From the NCBI RefSeq assembly GCF_030268965.1, contig NZ_BSSE01000004.1, forward strand, positions 366,940 through 430,939: 64,000 nucleotides of DNA, written 5' to 3'. The translations under genes were made by a program, and so were the position numbers. This document shows positions 41,755 to 49,775 of the stretch, in pieces; position 1 is the first letter of the stretch; every line of letters begins with the position of its first letter. Origin of the DNA: Microtetraspora sp. NBRC 16547 (GTDB lineage Bacteria; Actinomycetota; Actinomycetes; Streptosporangiales; Streptosporangiaceae). The notes under the pieces were generated by a model. That model did not search any database and was not told the DNA's origin. It saw only the letters and a list, made by a program, of their open reading frames with translations.

Positions 41755-42974
41755 GCGATCACCCACGGCCGGTCGTCGCGGAACGCGGTCACGGCGGCGT
41801 CGACGCCCGCGCGGTCCGGGCCTACCGCGCGGAGCAGGCCGAGATAGTCGCGGTTGGTTCCGGTCAGCTCGATCCGGTCGCCGACCCGCCGCAGGGGCCG
41901 GTGCCACAGGCGGACGCCGCCGTGCTCCCCGGTGCTGTTCCATGGGTCCTCCCGCGGGTCCTCCCGCGGGCCCTCCCATGGGCCCATCCACCGGCCCTCC
42001 CCGGCCGGAGGCGCGGAGGTCACCACGCCGGAACGGTCGGCGACGAGGCTGACCACCGCGCCGTGCCCGGCGGCGGGCGCCTCCCGCCACGTGGGCAGGG
42101 GCTCGCCCGCGTGTACCCGGAGAATCCACTCGAAGAGGGGCACGCCGGTCAGGTCGGCGAGGAGGAGGTCGCAGTTGTCGCCGATCACCCGATAGTTCAC
42201 CTCGATGATCCGCGGCCCGTCCGGCGTGACGACGTACTCGGTGTGGCACGCCCCGAAGCCCACACCGAGCGCGGCCAGCGCGGCCAGCACGTGCTCGCAC
42301 GCGCCCGGGGGAGGCTCCGGATCCCAGTCGAGCCGCTCCTCGACGAAGTGCGGCAGCGGGCCGAGCGTGGTGCGGAAACCCCCCAGAACGGCTGTCGTGA
42401 CGCCGTCGCCGAGCGTTTCGAGGGTGTGGAGGGGGCCGTCGAGGTACTCCTCAGCCACCAGGATCTCGCCGGGCCGGCGCGCCCTGATCCCGGCGACGGC
42501 GTCGTCCAGCTCGCCGGCGTCCCTCGCCAGCACGACGTCCTCGCTGGCGACCCCCATGGCCGGCTTTACCACCACCGGGTACGGCACGGCGTCCGGCAGG
42601 CCGGCCCCGGGCACGAGCCGTACGGACCGGACGGATTCGACCGGCGTGAGCCACCGGCGGGTGAGGGCCTTGTTCTTGGCGGTGAGGCAGGCGCGCCAGT
42701 CCTTGCCCGGCAGGCCGAAGTACGCGGCGGCGAGGGCGGTCTCCGCCTGGATGTGGTCGGAGTTGGAGAAGACGGCGCCGGGCGGGTGGTGCCGGGCGAT
42801 GGTGTCGATCAGCGCACGGACGTCGCGGACGTCCGTCTCGATGGTCTCGAACCCGGGATAACCGCCGGGATGGCCGGTCAGGATCGTGATGTCCCAGCCC
42901 AGAGCCTCGGCCGCGGGCAGGAAGCCCTCGGTGACCGAGTCGGTGGGATTCAGCGAGGTGAGGTACAGCCGCAC
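41751..42974 (-). CDS. ATP-grasp ligase of the siderophore operon
   Basis: 407 residues. ATP-grasp fold: N-terminal Rossmann-like part (LGWDITILTGHPGGYPGF), then KNKALTRRWL, YPVVVKPAMGVASEDVVLA (ATP-binding Lys), EILVAEEYLDGP and IIEVNYRVIGDNCDLLL (metal ligands). Such enzymes form amide bonds via acyl phosphates; PvsA of vibrioferrin synthesis is of this class. A Pro/Arg/Asp-rich insert (WEGPREDPREDPWNS) is coded by 12-bp repeats. GTG 42974 lies 13 bp from an iron box, so this is the iron-repressed first gene of the operon. Confidence 0.9.
   Translation of the reverse strand: MRLYLTSLNPTDSVTEGFLPAAEALGWDITILTGHPGGYPGFETIETDVRDVRALIDTIARHHPPGAVFSNSDHIQAETALAAAYFGLPGKDWRACLTAKNKALTRRWLTPVESVRSVRLVPGAGLPDAVPYPVVVKPAMGVASEDVVLARDAGELDDAVAGIRARRPGEILVAEEYLDGPLHTLETLGDGVTTAVLGGFRTTLGPLPHFVEERLDWDPEPPPGACEHVLAALAALGVGFGACHTEYVVTPDGPRIIEVNYRVIGDNCDLLLADLTGVPLFEWILRVHAGEPLPTWREAPAAGHGAVVSLVADRSGVVTSAPPAGEGRWMGPWEGPREDPREDPWNSTGEHGGVRLWHRPLRRVGDRIELTGTNRDYLGLLRAVGPDRAGVDAAVTAFRDDRPWVIA
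41944..41991. repeat. Four 12-bp tandem repeats inside the ATP-grasp gene
   Basis: Units GGGTCCTCCCGC twice, GGGCCCTCCCAT and GGGCCCATCCAC. In frame, coding the EDPRED-type insert. It is the third four-unit short repeat in this operon. Confidence 0.8.
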
Positions 42975-42986
42975 GCAGTGACCCCC

Positions 42987-43005
42987 GAAGGTAAGGCTAA
43001 CCTAA
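42987..43005. promoter_or_regulatory. Iron box (IdeR/DmdR1-type operator)
   Basis: GAAGGTAAGGCTAACCTAA matches the IdeR consensus TTAGGTTAGGCTAACCTAA at 16 of 19 positions. It lies immediately upstream of the ATP-grasp start codon and 57 bp before nudC, so it should repress the siderophore operon when iron is sufficient. Confidence 0.9.
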
Positions 43006-43062
43006 CTCGGCACATCCTAGCCTTCGAGAGATCATTTTGGCGGCGAATGGAAAGATAGGCGA

Positions 43063-44001
43063 GTGGAATCGAGTGACGTGCTCATGGGCCCGCTGCTGCT
43101 GTCGCGCGGGATCGTCGACCGCTCGGCCGGGCTGCGCAACGACGAAAACTGGCTGAAGCGCGTCTGGGCCGACGAGGCGACCCGCGTCCTTCTCGTCCAC
43201 GGGGGCGAGACGCTGATCCGGAGCCGTGGCAACGAGGTGAGCCTGGCGCTCATGTCACCGGCCGAGGCTCCCGAAGGGCCGCGATACCTGCTCGGCGTGG
43301 ACACAGACGGCGTGCCGTACTTCGCGGTCAAGGCGCCGCTCACCGTCGGCGACGCGGGCGGGTCACTCCAGGCGGACTCCCCGCACCGCGCTCCGATGGG
43401 GCTGCGCCAGGCCGGTGCCCTGCTCGACGACCGGGACGCCGGGCTGCTCGTCTACGCCGTCGCCCTGGAGGCGTGGCACGCCGGACACGAGCACTGCCCG
43501 CGTTGCGGAAGCCGTACGGACGTCGCGGCCTCGGGTCACATGCGGATCTGCCCCAAGGACGGCAGCCAGCACTTCCCCCGGGTCGACCCGGCGGTGATCA
43601 TGCTGGTGCGCGATGAAGACGACCGGATCCTGCTGGCCAGGGGGCCGCAGTGGCCGGAGGGCCGGATGTCGGTGCTCGCCGGGTTCGTCGAGCCGGGCGA
43701 GTCGCTGGAGCAGGCCGTCCTGCGTGAGGTCCTCGAAGAGGTCGGCGTCGTCGCGGCCGCTCCTCGATACATGGGCAGCCAGCCGTGGCCGTTCCCCCGC
43801 AGCCTCATGCTGGGGTTCTTCGCCCAGGCGGTCTCCACCGAGCTCCGGCCGGACGCCGACGAGATCACCGAGGCCCGCTGGTGGTCCAGGGAGGAGCTGA
43901 GCGCGGCCGTGCGGTCGGGAGAGCTGGGCCTTCCGTCCCAGGTCTCGATCGCCCGCAGGCTCATCGAGACCTGGTACGGCTCGCTGATCGACACCGACTG
44001 A
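43063..44001 (+). CDS. nudC: NAD(+)/NADH pyrophosphatase, NudC
   Basis: 312 residues. An N-terminal NUDIX-like domain is followed by a zinc ribbon (CPRCGSRTD and CPKDG), then the Nudix box GFVEPGESLEQAVLREVLEE. The NudC-specific motif SQPWPFPRS follows the box. Known role: hydrolysis of NADH/NAD to NMN(H) and AMP and decapping of NAD-RNA. GTG 43063 follows AAAGATAGGCGA. It is divergent from the siderophore operon and upstream of the mycoredoxin/uvrD2 group, as in mycobacteria. Confidence 0.95.
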   Translation: MESSDVLMGPLLLSRGIVDRSAGLRNDENWLKRVWADEATRVLLVHGGETLIRSRGNEVSLALMSPAEAPEGPRYLLGVDTDGVPYFAVKAPLTVGDAGGSLQADSPHRAPMGLRQAGALLDDRDAGLLVYAVALEAWHAGHEHCPRCGSRTDVAASGHMRICPKDGSQHFPRVDPAVIMLVRDEDDRILLARGPQWPEGRMSVLAGFVEPGESLEQAVLREVLEEVGVVAAAPRYMGSQPWPFPRSLMLGFFAQAVSTELRPDADEITEARWWSREELSAAVRSGELGLPSQVSIARRLIETWYGSLIDTD

Positions 44002-44047
44002 CGCCGACCGACGTCGGCTGGTGCCGGTCCGGGGATGGTGGCAGGGG

Positions 44048-44287
44048 TCAGCAGGCGCCGGTGAGGTGCCGCTTCACCTCGGCCACCGAGGGGTTCGTCA
44101 TGGTGTGGCAGTCCGCCACCACGGTGGGGACGACCTGGTTGCCGTTGTTCACGCTCATCACGAACTCGGCGGCGTCTGGATGCCGCTCGATGTCGATCTC
44201 CTGGAAGGTGATCCCCTCGCGGGTGAGCTGGCCCTTCAGCCGCTTGCAGGGGCCGCACCAGCTCGTCGTGTAGACAGTGAGCGCCAT
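44048..44287 (-). CDS. Mycoredoxin/glutaredoxin-like protein
   Basis: 79 residues with a thioredoxin fold: LTVYTTSWCGPCKRLKGQL, EIDIERHPDAAEFV, VNNGNQVVPTVV (cis-Pro) and a final KRHLTGAC. The active site is CGPC, where mycoredoxin-1 usually has CGYC (from memory), so the redox potential may differ. Neighbourhood (nudC, uvrD2, whiB7) matches the mycoredoxin locus of actinobacteria, where it reduces mycothiol mixed disulfides. Confidence 0.9.
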   Translation of the reverse strand: MALTVYTTSWCGPCKRLKGQLTREGITFQEIDIERHPDAAEFVMSVNNGNQVVPTVVADCHTMTNPSVAEVKRHLTGAC

Positions 44288-44412
44288 CTTCGTCCCTTCA
44301 TGTGTTCATGAGCAGTCATTGTCAACACGGGCGACCACCGCTCATGTTCCCGCCCGGCGGTGCCTGTCCGGTCACACTGCTCCGCACGGGAGCACGCCAG
44401 GTCAGGACGGGC

Positions 44413-45348
44413 TCACCTGGCCAGGCGCGCGGCGATCCACGACTGGACGCCCTCGGTCACGCCCGGCTCGCGGTAGAGCGGCGCGCTGTGCTGGGTGCCG
44501 GGCATCGTCCGGACGGTCATCTTCACACCGACCTCGTCGAGCGCCTGCTTGAGCAGCTCGCTCTGGTACGGCGGCACGAACTCGTCCAGGGAGTGCACGG
44601 TCAGCATCGGGGCGTCCGAGGGACTCGCGTGGAACGCCACCTCCATGCTCGACCAAACCTTGGGGCACTGGGTCGGCCCGCAGCCTCCGGCCAGGGCGAC
44701 CGCGGCCCTGCGGAGCTTGCGCTGGTAGGCGTCCCCGCCCTCGTCGCCGTCGGTGTACGCCGTCAGCGGCGAGATCACCGGGGAGATGCCGGCGACACCG
44801 CGAAGCCCAGGCAGGCCGTCGCCGTAGGTGCCGACCGCCGCGGCGATGTGGCCGCCCGCGGAGAAACCGAGCACGACGTAGCGGTCCGGGTCCATGTTGA
44901 ACGTCTCGGCGTGCTTGCGCATGGTCGCGATCGCGTTCAGCGCGTCACTTCGCTGCGCGGGCCACGGAGCGTCACCGGAGAGCCGGTAGTTGATCGTGAT
45001 GACGGTGTAGCCGAGCTGGGCGTAGCTCCGGCTGATTGAGGTCGTGTACTTCTTGTCGCCCCCCGACCACCAGCCGCCGTGGATGACGAAGACCGCCGGG
45101 CGCCGCTCTCCCGTCGGGTGCCACCAGACGTCCATCCGCTGCTGGGGGTGCGCGCCGTAGGAGAAGGTGCGGACCGTGGTGTCCGAGGGCAGCGACGTGG
45201 CGGTTACCGTGGGCGTTGGCGTTGGTGTAGGCGTGGAAGTGGGAGTGGGCGACGGCGTGGGGTCGGCCGCGGCGGCGTCGGCACCTGTCGGCGCGAGCAG
45301 AACGGCAGCGAGGGCAAGGGCTCCGACACCTACCGCTGTCCTTCGCAC
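44413..45348 (-). CDS. Secreted alpha/beta hydrolase (esterase/BD-FAE-like)
   Basis: 311 residues. Signal peptide (RRTAVGVGALALAAVLLAP to ADAAAA), then a Thr/Pro linker (PTPSPTPTSTPTPTPTPT) and the catalytic domain: VIHGGWWSGGDK (oxyanion hole), GFSAGGHIAAAVG (Ser), SLDEFVPPY (Asp) and GTQHSAPLY (His). The fold resembles the BD-FAE/carboxylesterase group that acts on small ester substrates. GTG 45348 is chosen for the GGAGG upstream. Divergent from uvrD2. The linker suggests release to, or tethering outside, the cell. Confidence 0.9.
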   Translation of the reverse strand: MRRTAVGVGALALAAVLLAPTGADAAAADPTPSPTPTSTPTPTPTPTVTATSLPSDTTVRTFSYGAHPQQRMDVWWHPTGERRPAVFVIHGGWWSGGDKKYTTSISRSYAQLGYTVITINYRLSGDAPWPAQRSDALNAIATMRKHAETFNMDPDRYVVLGFSAGGHIAAAVGTYGDGLPGLRGVAGISPVISPLTAYTDGDEGGDAYQRKLRRAAVALAGGCGPTQCPKVWSSMEVAFHASPSDAPMLTVHSLDEFVPPYQSELLKQALDEVGVKMTVRTMPGTQHSAPLYREPGVTEGVQSWIAARLAR

Positions 45349-45465
45349 TGCTCGTTCCTCCCCGGAGCCAGGATCCCCCCTTGTGGAGGAAACCACGCTG
45401 TCTCTGTTAGTTGCTGGAAGGATGATGCCAGTTCATCCGTCCGCATCGCATGTTGGGAGCGTTAC

Positions 45466-47511
45466 GTGGACGTCCTCGCGGGGCTGGATCCCGAGCAGCG
45501 CGACGTCGCCGAGGCGGTGCGCGGTCCGGTGTGCGTGCTGGCCGGCGCGGGCACCGGGAAGACCCGCGCCATCACCCATCGCATCGCGTACGCCGTGCAG
45601 TCGGGGGTGGTCGAGCCACAGTGCGTGCTGGCGGTGACGTTCACCACACGGGCGGCGGGCGAGCTCAGGCAGCGGCTGCGTCGGCTCGGCGCGCCGGGTG
45701 TGCAGGCGCGCACCTTCCACGCGGCGGCGCTGCGCCAGCTCAGCTACTTCTGGCCGCGCGTGATCGGCGGCGACACGCCCCAGATCGTCGAGTCCAAGCT
45801 GCCGCTGCTGGTCGAGGCGTGCCGCCTGGCCAGGAGAAACCCCGACCGCGGCGAGCTGCGCGACGTCGCGAGCGAGATCGAGTGGGCCAAGGTCACCCAG
45901 GTCGGCCCGGAGGACTACCCCGCCGCGGCGCTCAAGGCCCGGCGCACGCCGCCGATCGCCCCCGAGGAGGTGGCCCGTCTCTTCGAGGCGTACGAGGATC
46001 TGCGCCGCCGCCGCAACCTGATCGACTTCGAGTCGATCCTGGAGCTGACCGCCGCGGTGATGACCGAGCACCGCGAGGTCGCCGCCCAGATTCGCCAGCA
46101 GTACCGCTACTTCGTCGTGGACGAGTTCCAGGACGTCAACCCGCTGCAGAAGCTGCTGCTCGACACCTGGCTCGGCGGCCGGGACGACCTGTGCGTGGTG
46201 GGTGATCCCAACCAGACCATCTACTCCTTCACCGGCGCGACCCCGCACTACCTGACGACCTTCGCCGTCGAGCACCCGTCGGCGAAGGTGATCAGGCTGG
46301 TGCGGGACTATCGCTCCACCCCGCAGGTGGTCACGCTCGCCAACCGCGTCATGGCGCGCTCGCCGCACCGGCTGGAGCTGGTCGCGCAGCGCCCCGAGGG
46401 GCCGGAGCCGGAGTTCACCGAGTACGACGACGAGCCGGCCGAGGCGCTGGGCGTCGCGCTGACCGTCAAGAAGCTCATGGCCGACGGCGTCCCCGCGCGG
46501 GAGATCGCGGTGCTCTTCCGGGTCAACGCCCAGTCCGAGGCCTACGAGAAGGCGTTCGCCGAGTCCGGCGTGCCGTACGTGCTGCGCGGTGCCGAGCGGT
46601 TCTTCGAGCGCCCCGAGGTGCGCCAGGCCGTGGTCCTGCTCCGTGGCGCCGCCCGGTCGGCGAACGAGGAGGAGCCGCTCGCGCCGGGCGTCCACGCGAT
46701 CCTGTCCGGGATCGGGCTCACCCCCGAGCCGCCCGGCGGAGGCAAGGCCAGGGAGAAGTGGGAGTCGCTCAAGGCCCTCGCCGACCTCGCCGAGGACATG
46801 GCGGCCGAGGGTGCGGACCTGACCGGCTTCGTCGCGGAGCTTGAGCGGCGGGCGATGGAGCAGCACGCGCCGCCCGTCGAGGGGGTGACGCTCGCCTCGC
46901 TGCACGCCGCCAAGGGCCTGGAGTGGGACGCCGTCTTCCTTGTCGGCCTCACCGACGGCATGGTGCCGATCGTGTACGCCGAGACGCCCGAGCAGATCGA
47001 GGAGGAGCGGCGGCTGCTCTACGTGGGCGTGACGCGGGCCCGCGAGCACCTGCATCTCTCATGGGCGCTGGCCCGCTCCCCGGGCGGTCGCCGGTCCCGT
47101 CGGCCGTCCCGCTTCCTCGACGGCCTTTCCCCGCGTACGGCGACCCCGCCCCCGGTGGAGCGGCGCTCCTCGTCGAGGAAGGCGGCGCTCCCGGTCCAGT
47201 GCCGGATCTGCGGCAAGTCCCTCGCGACAGCCGCGGAGCAGAAGCTGGGCCGCTGCGCGGGCTGCCCGGCCGACTACGACGAGGCGCTGCTGGAGAGTCT
47301 GAAGGCCTGGCGCACCTCGGTCGCCAAGGAGGCCAAGGTCCCGGCGTACGTCGTCTTCACCGATGTGACGCTCCAGGCGATCGCCGAGCGGGCGCCTGTC
47401 TCGGAAGACGACCTCCTGCGGATAGCGGGGATAGGACGGGTCAAACTGGACCGGTATGGTGACGCTGTGCTCGACCTGTGCCGTGCCGCCGCCGGAGTGA
47501 CCGGCGAGTAA
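45466..47511 (+). CDS. uvrD2: UvrD2-type DNA helicase
   Basis: 681 residues. SF1 helicase motifs AGAGTGKTRAI, TFTTRAAGEL, DEFQDVNPLQK, GDPNQTIYSFTGA, LHAAKGLEWD and GVTRAREHL. The C-terminus holds the tetracysteine signature (CRICGKS, CAGC) that defines UvrD2, followed by an HRDC domain (RTSVAKEAKVPAYVVFTD and LLRIAGIGRVKLDRYG). In mycobacteria UvrD2 is an essential 3'-5' helicase. GTG 45466 fits GGGAG 8 nt upstream. It lies 12 bp before tesB, so a two-gene operon. Confidence 0.95.
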   Translation: MDVLAGLDPEQRDVAEAVRGPVCVLAGAGTGKTRAITHRIAYAVQSGVVEPQCVLAVTFTTRAAGELRQRLRRLGAPGVQARTFHAAALRQLSYFWPRVIGGDTPQIVESKLPLLVEACRLARRNPDRGELRDVASEIEWAKVTQVGPEDYPAAALKARRTPPIAPEEVARLFEAYEDLRRRRNLIDFESILELTAAVMTEHREVAAQIRQQYRYFVVDEFQDVNPLQKLLLDTWLGGRDDLCVVGDPNQTIYSFTGATPHYLTTFAVEHPSAKVIRLVRDYRSTPQVVTLANRVMARSPHRLELVAQRPEGPEPEFTEYDDEPAEALGVALTVKKLMADGVPAREIAVLFRVNAQSEAYEKAFAESGVPYVLRGAERFFERPEVRQAVVLLRGAARSANEEEPLAPGVHAILSGIGLTPEPPGGGKAREKWESLKALADLAEDMAAEGADLTGFVAELERRAMEQHAPPVEGVTLASLHAAKGLEWDAVFLVGLTDGMVPIVYAETPEQIEEERRLLYVGVTRAREHLHLSWALARSPGGRRSRRPSRFLDGLSPRTATPPPVERRSSSRKAALPVQCRICGKSLATAAEQKLGRCAGCPADYDEALLESLKAWRTSVAKEAKVPAYVVFTDVTLQAIAERAPVSEDDLLRIAGIGRVKLDRYGDAVLDLCRAAAGVTGE

Positions 47512-47523
47512 TGGAGGTTCGCT

Positions 47524-48390
47524 GTGAACTCCGCTCTGAAGGAGCTCCTCGACCTTCTCGATCTTGAGCAGATCGAGCTGGACATCTTTCGAGGGCGCAG
47601 TCCGGAGGAGCGCATCCAGCGGGTCTTCGGCGGGCAGGTCGCGGCGCAGGCCCTGGTGGCCGCGGGCCGCACGGTGTCTCCGGAGCGCATGGTCCATTCG
47701 CTGCACGCCTACTTCATCCGTCCCGGCGATCCGACGGTCCCGATCGTCTACAACGTCGAGCGGGTGCGCGACGGGCGCTCGTTCACCACGCGCCGCGTCG
47801 TCGCGATCCAGCACGGCAAGGCGATCTTCACCATGTCGGTGTCGTTCCACATCGACGAGCCCGGCGTCGCGCACCAGGCGCGGCCGATGCCCGACGTGCC
47901 CGCCCCTGACAGCCTGCCGACGTTCCAGCGTCGGATGCTCGACGCCGTCGGCGACGACGCGATGTGGCGAGAGTGGGTGGCCAAGCCGCGTCCCGTCGAC
48001 TTCCGCTACGTCAGCGCCCTCCCATGGGAGGCGCAACGCGACCCGAGCCTGATCAGCACGGAGAACAACGCCTGGTTCCGGTACGACGCGGAGCTTCCCG
48101 ACGATCCGCTGCTGCACGTGGTGCTGGCCGCCTACGCCTCCGACTTCACCCTCGTGGACACCGTCCTGCTCGCGCACGGGATGGCGTGGGGGGCCACGAA
48201 CGTCAGCGGCGCCTCCCTCGACCACGCCATGTGGTTCCACCGGCCGTTCCGCGCCGACGACTGGTTGCTGTACGCCCAGGAGTCGCCGTGGTCCGGAGGC
48301 GCCCGCGGCCTGGCCCGCGGAGAGATGTACACGTCGTCCGGGCAGCTCGCGGTGTCGGTCGTCCAGGAGTGCCTGATCCGCGTCAGCTAG
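47524..48390 (+). CDS. tesB: Acyl-CoA thioesterase II, TesB
   Basis: 288 residues of double hot-dog fold: RVFGGQVAAQALVAAGRTV, VHSLHAYFIRPGDP, RDGRSFTTRRVVAIQHGK in the first domain and SLDHAMWFHRP, DWLLYAQESPWSGGARGLA and GQLAVSVVQECLIR in the second. Catalytic Asp/Thr/Gln positions of the TesB family appear present. It hydrolyses medium- and long-chain acyl-CoAs. GTG 47524 with TGGAGG upstream. Immediately downstream of uvrD2. Confidence 0.95.
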   Translation: MNSALKELLDLLDLEQIELDIFRGRSPEERIQRVFGGQVAAQALVAAGRTVSPERMVHSLHAYFIRPGDPTVPIVYNVERVRDGRSFTTRRVVAIQHGKAIFTMSVSFHIDEPGVAHQARPMPDVPAPDSLPTFQRRMLDAVGDDAMWREWVAKPRPVDFRYVSALPWEAQRDPSLISTENNAWFRYDAELPDDPLLHVVLAAYASDFTLVDTVLLAHGMAWGATNVSGASLDHAMWFHRPFRADDWLLYAQESPWSGGARGLARGEMYTSSGQLAVSVVQECLIRVS

Positions 48391-48530
48391 TGCCCCTCCC
48401 GTCAATCTTTGCCCCGTCGCGTCGCCCAGATGGCGCCTCGCTTCGTTGTCGCCCCACCCACGAAAACTCCTCGCAGGCTCGGAGTTTCCGCGGGGCCCGG
48501 GAATGTCGGCCGTAGGCTCCGCTCCGACCT
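48391..48530. other. Gene-free stretch after tesB with hairpin
   Basis: A GAAAACTCC/GGAGTTTC stem (48,462-48,488, loop of 10) may end the tesB transcript. The rest shows no gene and leads into the second copy of the dispersed repeat. Confidence 0.5.
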
Positions 48531-48603
48531 CCTCCTCCGCCTCGCGACGCATCCATCTGGATCCGCGCTCGCGACGGGCAGCATTTGTCCGGCACTCCCT
48601 AGT
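48531..48603. repeat. 73-bp dispersed repeat, copy B
   Basis: 69 of 73 positions match copy A at 604-676. Here the 3' end forms a perfect inverted repeat GGCACT-CCCT-AGTGCC with the following bases. It lies about 70 bp upstream of the whiB7 promoter, again 5' of a gene. Confidence 0.8.
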
Positions 48604-48671
48604 GCCGCGGCGCGTGTGCCGGGGTGCTAACGTGACGGCCAGTGTCGCGAAACTGCGGAAATCGCAGGTAG

Positions 48672-48709
48672 AAAATATGTTGCCCGCTCCCGGGTCGCGC
48701 ATTTAGGGT
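48672..48709 (+). promoter_or_regulatory. WhiB7-type promoter of the whiB7 leader
   Basis: AAAATAT lies directly upstream of TTGCCC (48,680-48,685), then an 18-bp spacer and TAGGGT (48,704-48,709). An AT-rich box abutting the -35 is the known mark of WhiB7-activated promoters (AT-hook contact), consistent with autoactivation. Confidence 0.65.
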
Positions 48710-48767
48710 CAGGAAAGTCGGTCGGACAGCCCTGTTCGACCATCGCATTCGAGTGGAGGTGAGTCCT

Positions 48768-49046
48768 GTGGAGAGCATGATCATTTTTGCCAGCCCGAGG
48801 CTCGCTTCCGCACGCCCGGCCGCCGATGTCGCGTTCGACACGCTGATGCGCGGCAAGGCCGCTCGTGTCGAGGCTCTGCTCGGTTCGGCCGCCTTCGGCG
48901 TTCTCGCCGACGCGCGCCGTGGCATCCCCGCCTACCGCCCGTCCAGCACGGACCGACCGGTGGGCAATGAGCAGCAGACCAGCCACACCACCAAGGGTGG
49001 AGTGCGCGGTTCGCGTTACGCCTGGAGAGAACCAGTCACAACCTGA
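48768..49046 (+). CDS. Upstream ORF in the whiB7 leader
   Basis: 92 codons from GTG 48768 with a strong GGAGGTGA Shine-Dalgarno. It reads VESMIIFASPRLASARPAAD at the start and ends GGVRGSRYAWREPVTT. It resembles no enzyme. It sits between the whiB7 promoter and a strong terminator, the arrangement of the regulatory uORF in whiB7/wblC leaders, where ribosome stalling by antibiotics relieves termination. A small hairpin (ACCAGTCA/TGACTGGT, 49,031-49,051) spans its stop codon, so ribosome position would decide whether it forms. The peptide itself may not matter. Confidence 0.75.
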   Translation: MESMIIFASPRLASARPAADVAFDTLMRGKAARVEALLGSAAFGVLADARRGIPAYRPSSTDRPVGNEQQTSHTTKGGVRGSRYAWREPVTT

Positions 49047-49063
49047 CTGGTCTTCACTCTTCA

Positions 49064-49104
49064 GGCCGCGGATCCGCACACAGGATCCGCGGCCTTCTTG
49101 TTTT
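49064..49104 (+). terminator. Attenuator terminator of whiB7
   Basis: A perfect 12-bp stem GGCCGCGGATCC/GGATCCGCGGCC with a 7-nt loop followed by TTCTTGTTTT. It lies 18 nt after the upstream ORF stop and 67 bp before the whiB7 start, so transcription must pass it to express whiB7. Confidence 0.9.
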
Positions 49105-49170
49105 GTCCGCCACGTTCCGCCCACCCAAGAGGACAGACCAGCCCGAAAACCAATCGAAGAGGTGACGCAG

Positions 49171-49434
49171 ATGGCGGCCCCGGTCATGGACCTGATCGAA
49201 GCCGAAATCCCCTGTCGTACCGAACCCGACCTGTGGTTCGCCGAGTCTCCGGAGGACGTGGAGTTCGCCAAGGCGCTCTGCGGAGGCTGCCCGATCCAGA
49301 AGGCCTGCCTGGCCCGCGCGCTGGAGCGCGAGGAGCCGTGGGGCGTCTGGGGCGGCGAACTCATCCTGCGGGGGGCCATCGTCCCCCGGAAGCGGCCGCG
49401 CGGGCGTCCCCGCAAGACCCCGGTCGCTGCCTGA
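49171..49434 (+). CDS. whiB7: WhiB7 transcription factor
   Basis: 87 residues. The four Fe-S cysteines are C15, C37, C40 and C46 (CGGCPIQKAC); the sigma-contact turn is WGVWGGE (57-63); and an AT-hook RGRPRK lies at 77-82, which singles out WhiB7 from other Wbl proteins. Known role: binds SigA region 4 and AT-rich promoter DNA to activate intrinsic antibiotic-resistance genes during ribosome stress. ATG 49171 with AGAGGTGA. Gene order with uvrD2 upstream and an ABC1 kinase downstream is that of mycobacterial whiB7. Regulation by uORF attenuation is inferred from the leader. Confidence 0.96.
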   Translation: MAAPVMDLIEAEIPCRTEPDLWFAESPEDVEFAKALCGGCPIQKACLARALEREEPWGVWGGELILRGAIVPRKRPRGRPRKTPVAA

Positions 49435-49480
49435 GACGAATCACCACACGTAGAAACCCCTGAAAGAGGAGAAAAAACCG

Positions 49481-49663
49481 ATGAGCCTCAACCTCGCCGC
49501 CGCCCTGCATATGCATCAAGAACTGGTCGACGAGCGAATACGCGGCCTCCACAGGGAGGCCGCCGAGCAGCGACTGGCCAGTCGGATCCACAACGTTCAG
49601 AAGGCGCGCCGGAAGGCCGAGCGTGCCTCACGGCGTCTGCTCGCGGCGCTCGCACGCGCCTGA
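49481..49663 (+). CDS. Small basic helical protein downstream of whiB7
   Basis: 60 residues, Arg/Ala-rich, apparently a single long helix (ELVDERIRGLHREAAEQRLA, then QKARRKAERASRRLLAALAR). It has a strong Shine-Dalgarno (GAAAGAGGAGAA) and lies 46 bp after whiB7, so it is probably cotranscribed and rises with it. No family is known to me; it might bind nucleic acid or ribosomes (inference from charge only). Confidence 0.75.
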   Translation: MSLNLAAALHMHQELVDERIRGLHREAAEQRLASRIHNVQKARRKAERASRRLLAALARA

Positions 49664-49737
49664 GCGCTCCACCTCTGGGAGCGCGTGTCACCCGGGCGGC
49701 CACCACGGCCGCCCGGCGCCTGGCGGAACACGACAGG

Positions 49738-49769
49738 AAGGCCCGGGCCGTTTCAGCGGCTCGGGCCTT
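49738..49769. terminator. Bidirectional terminator between whiB7 unit and ABC1 gene
   Basis: AAGGCCCGGGCCG pairs with CGGCTCGGGCCTT (one wobble), 6-nt loop, between convergent genes. The A/T ends give short U-tracts both ways. A second GC hairpin (49,693-49,715) precedes it. Confidence 0.75.
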
Positions 49770-49775
49770 CGTCGA

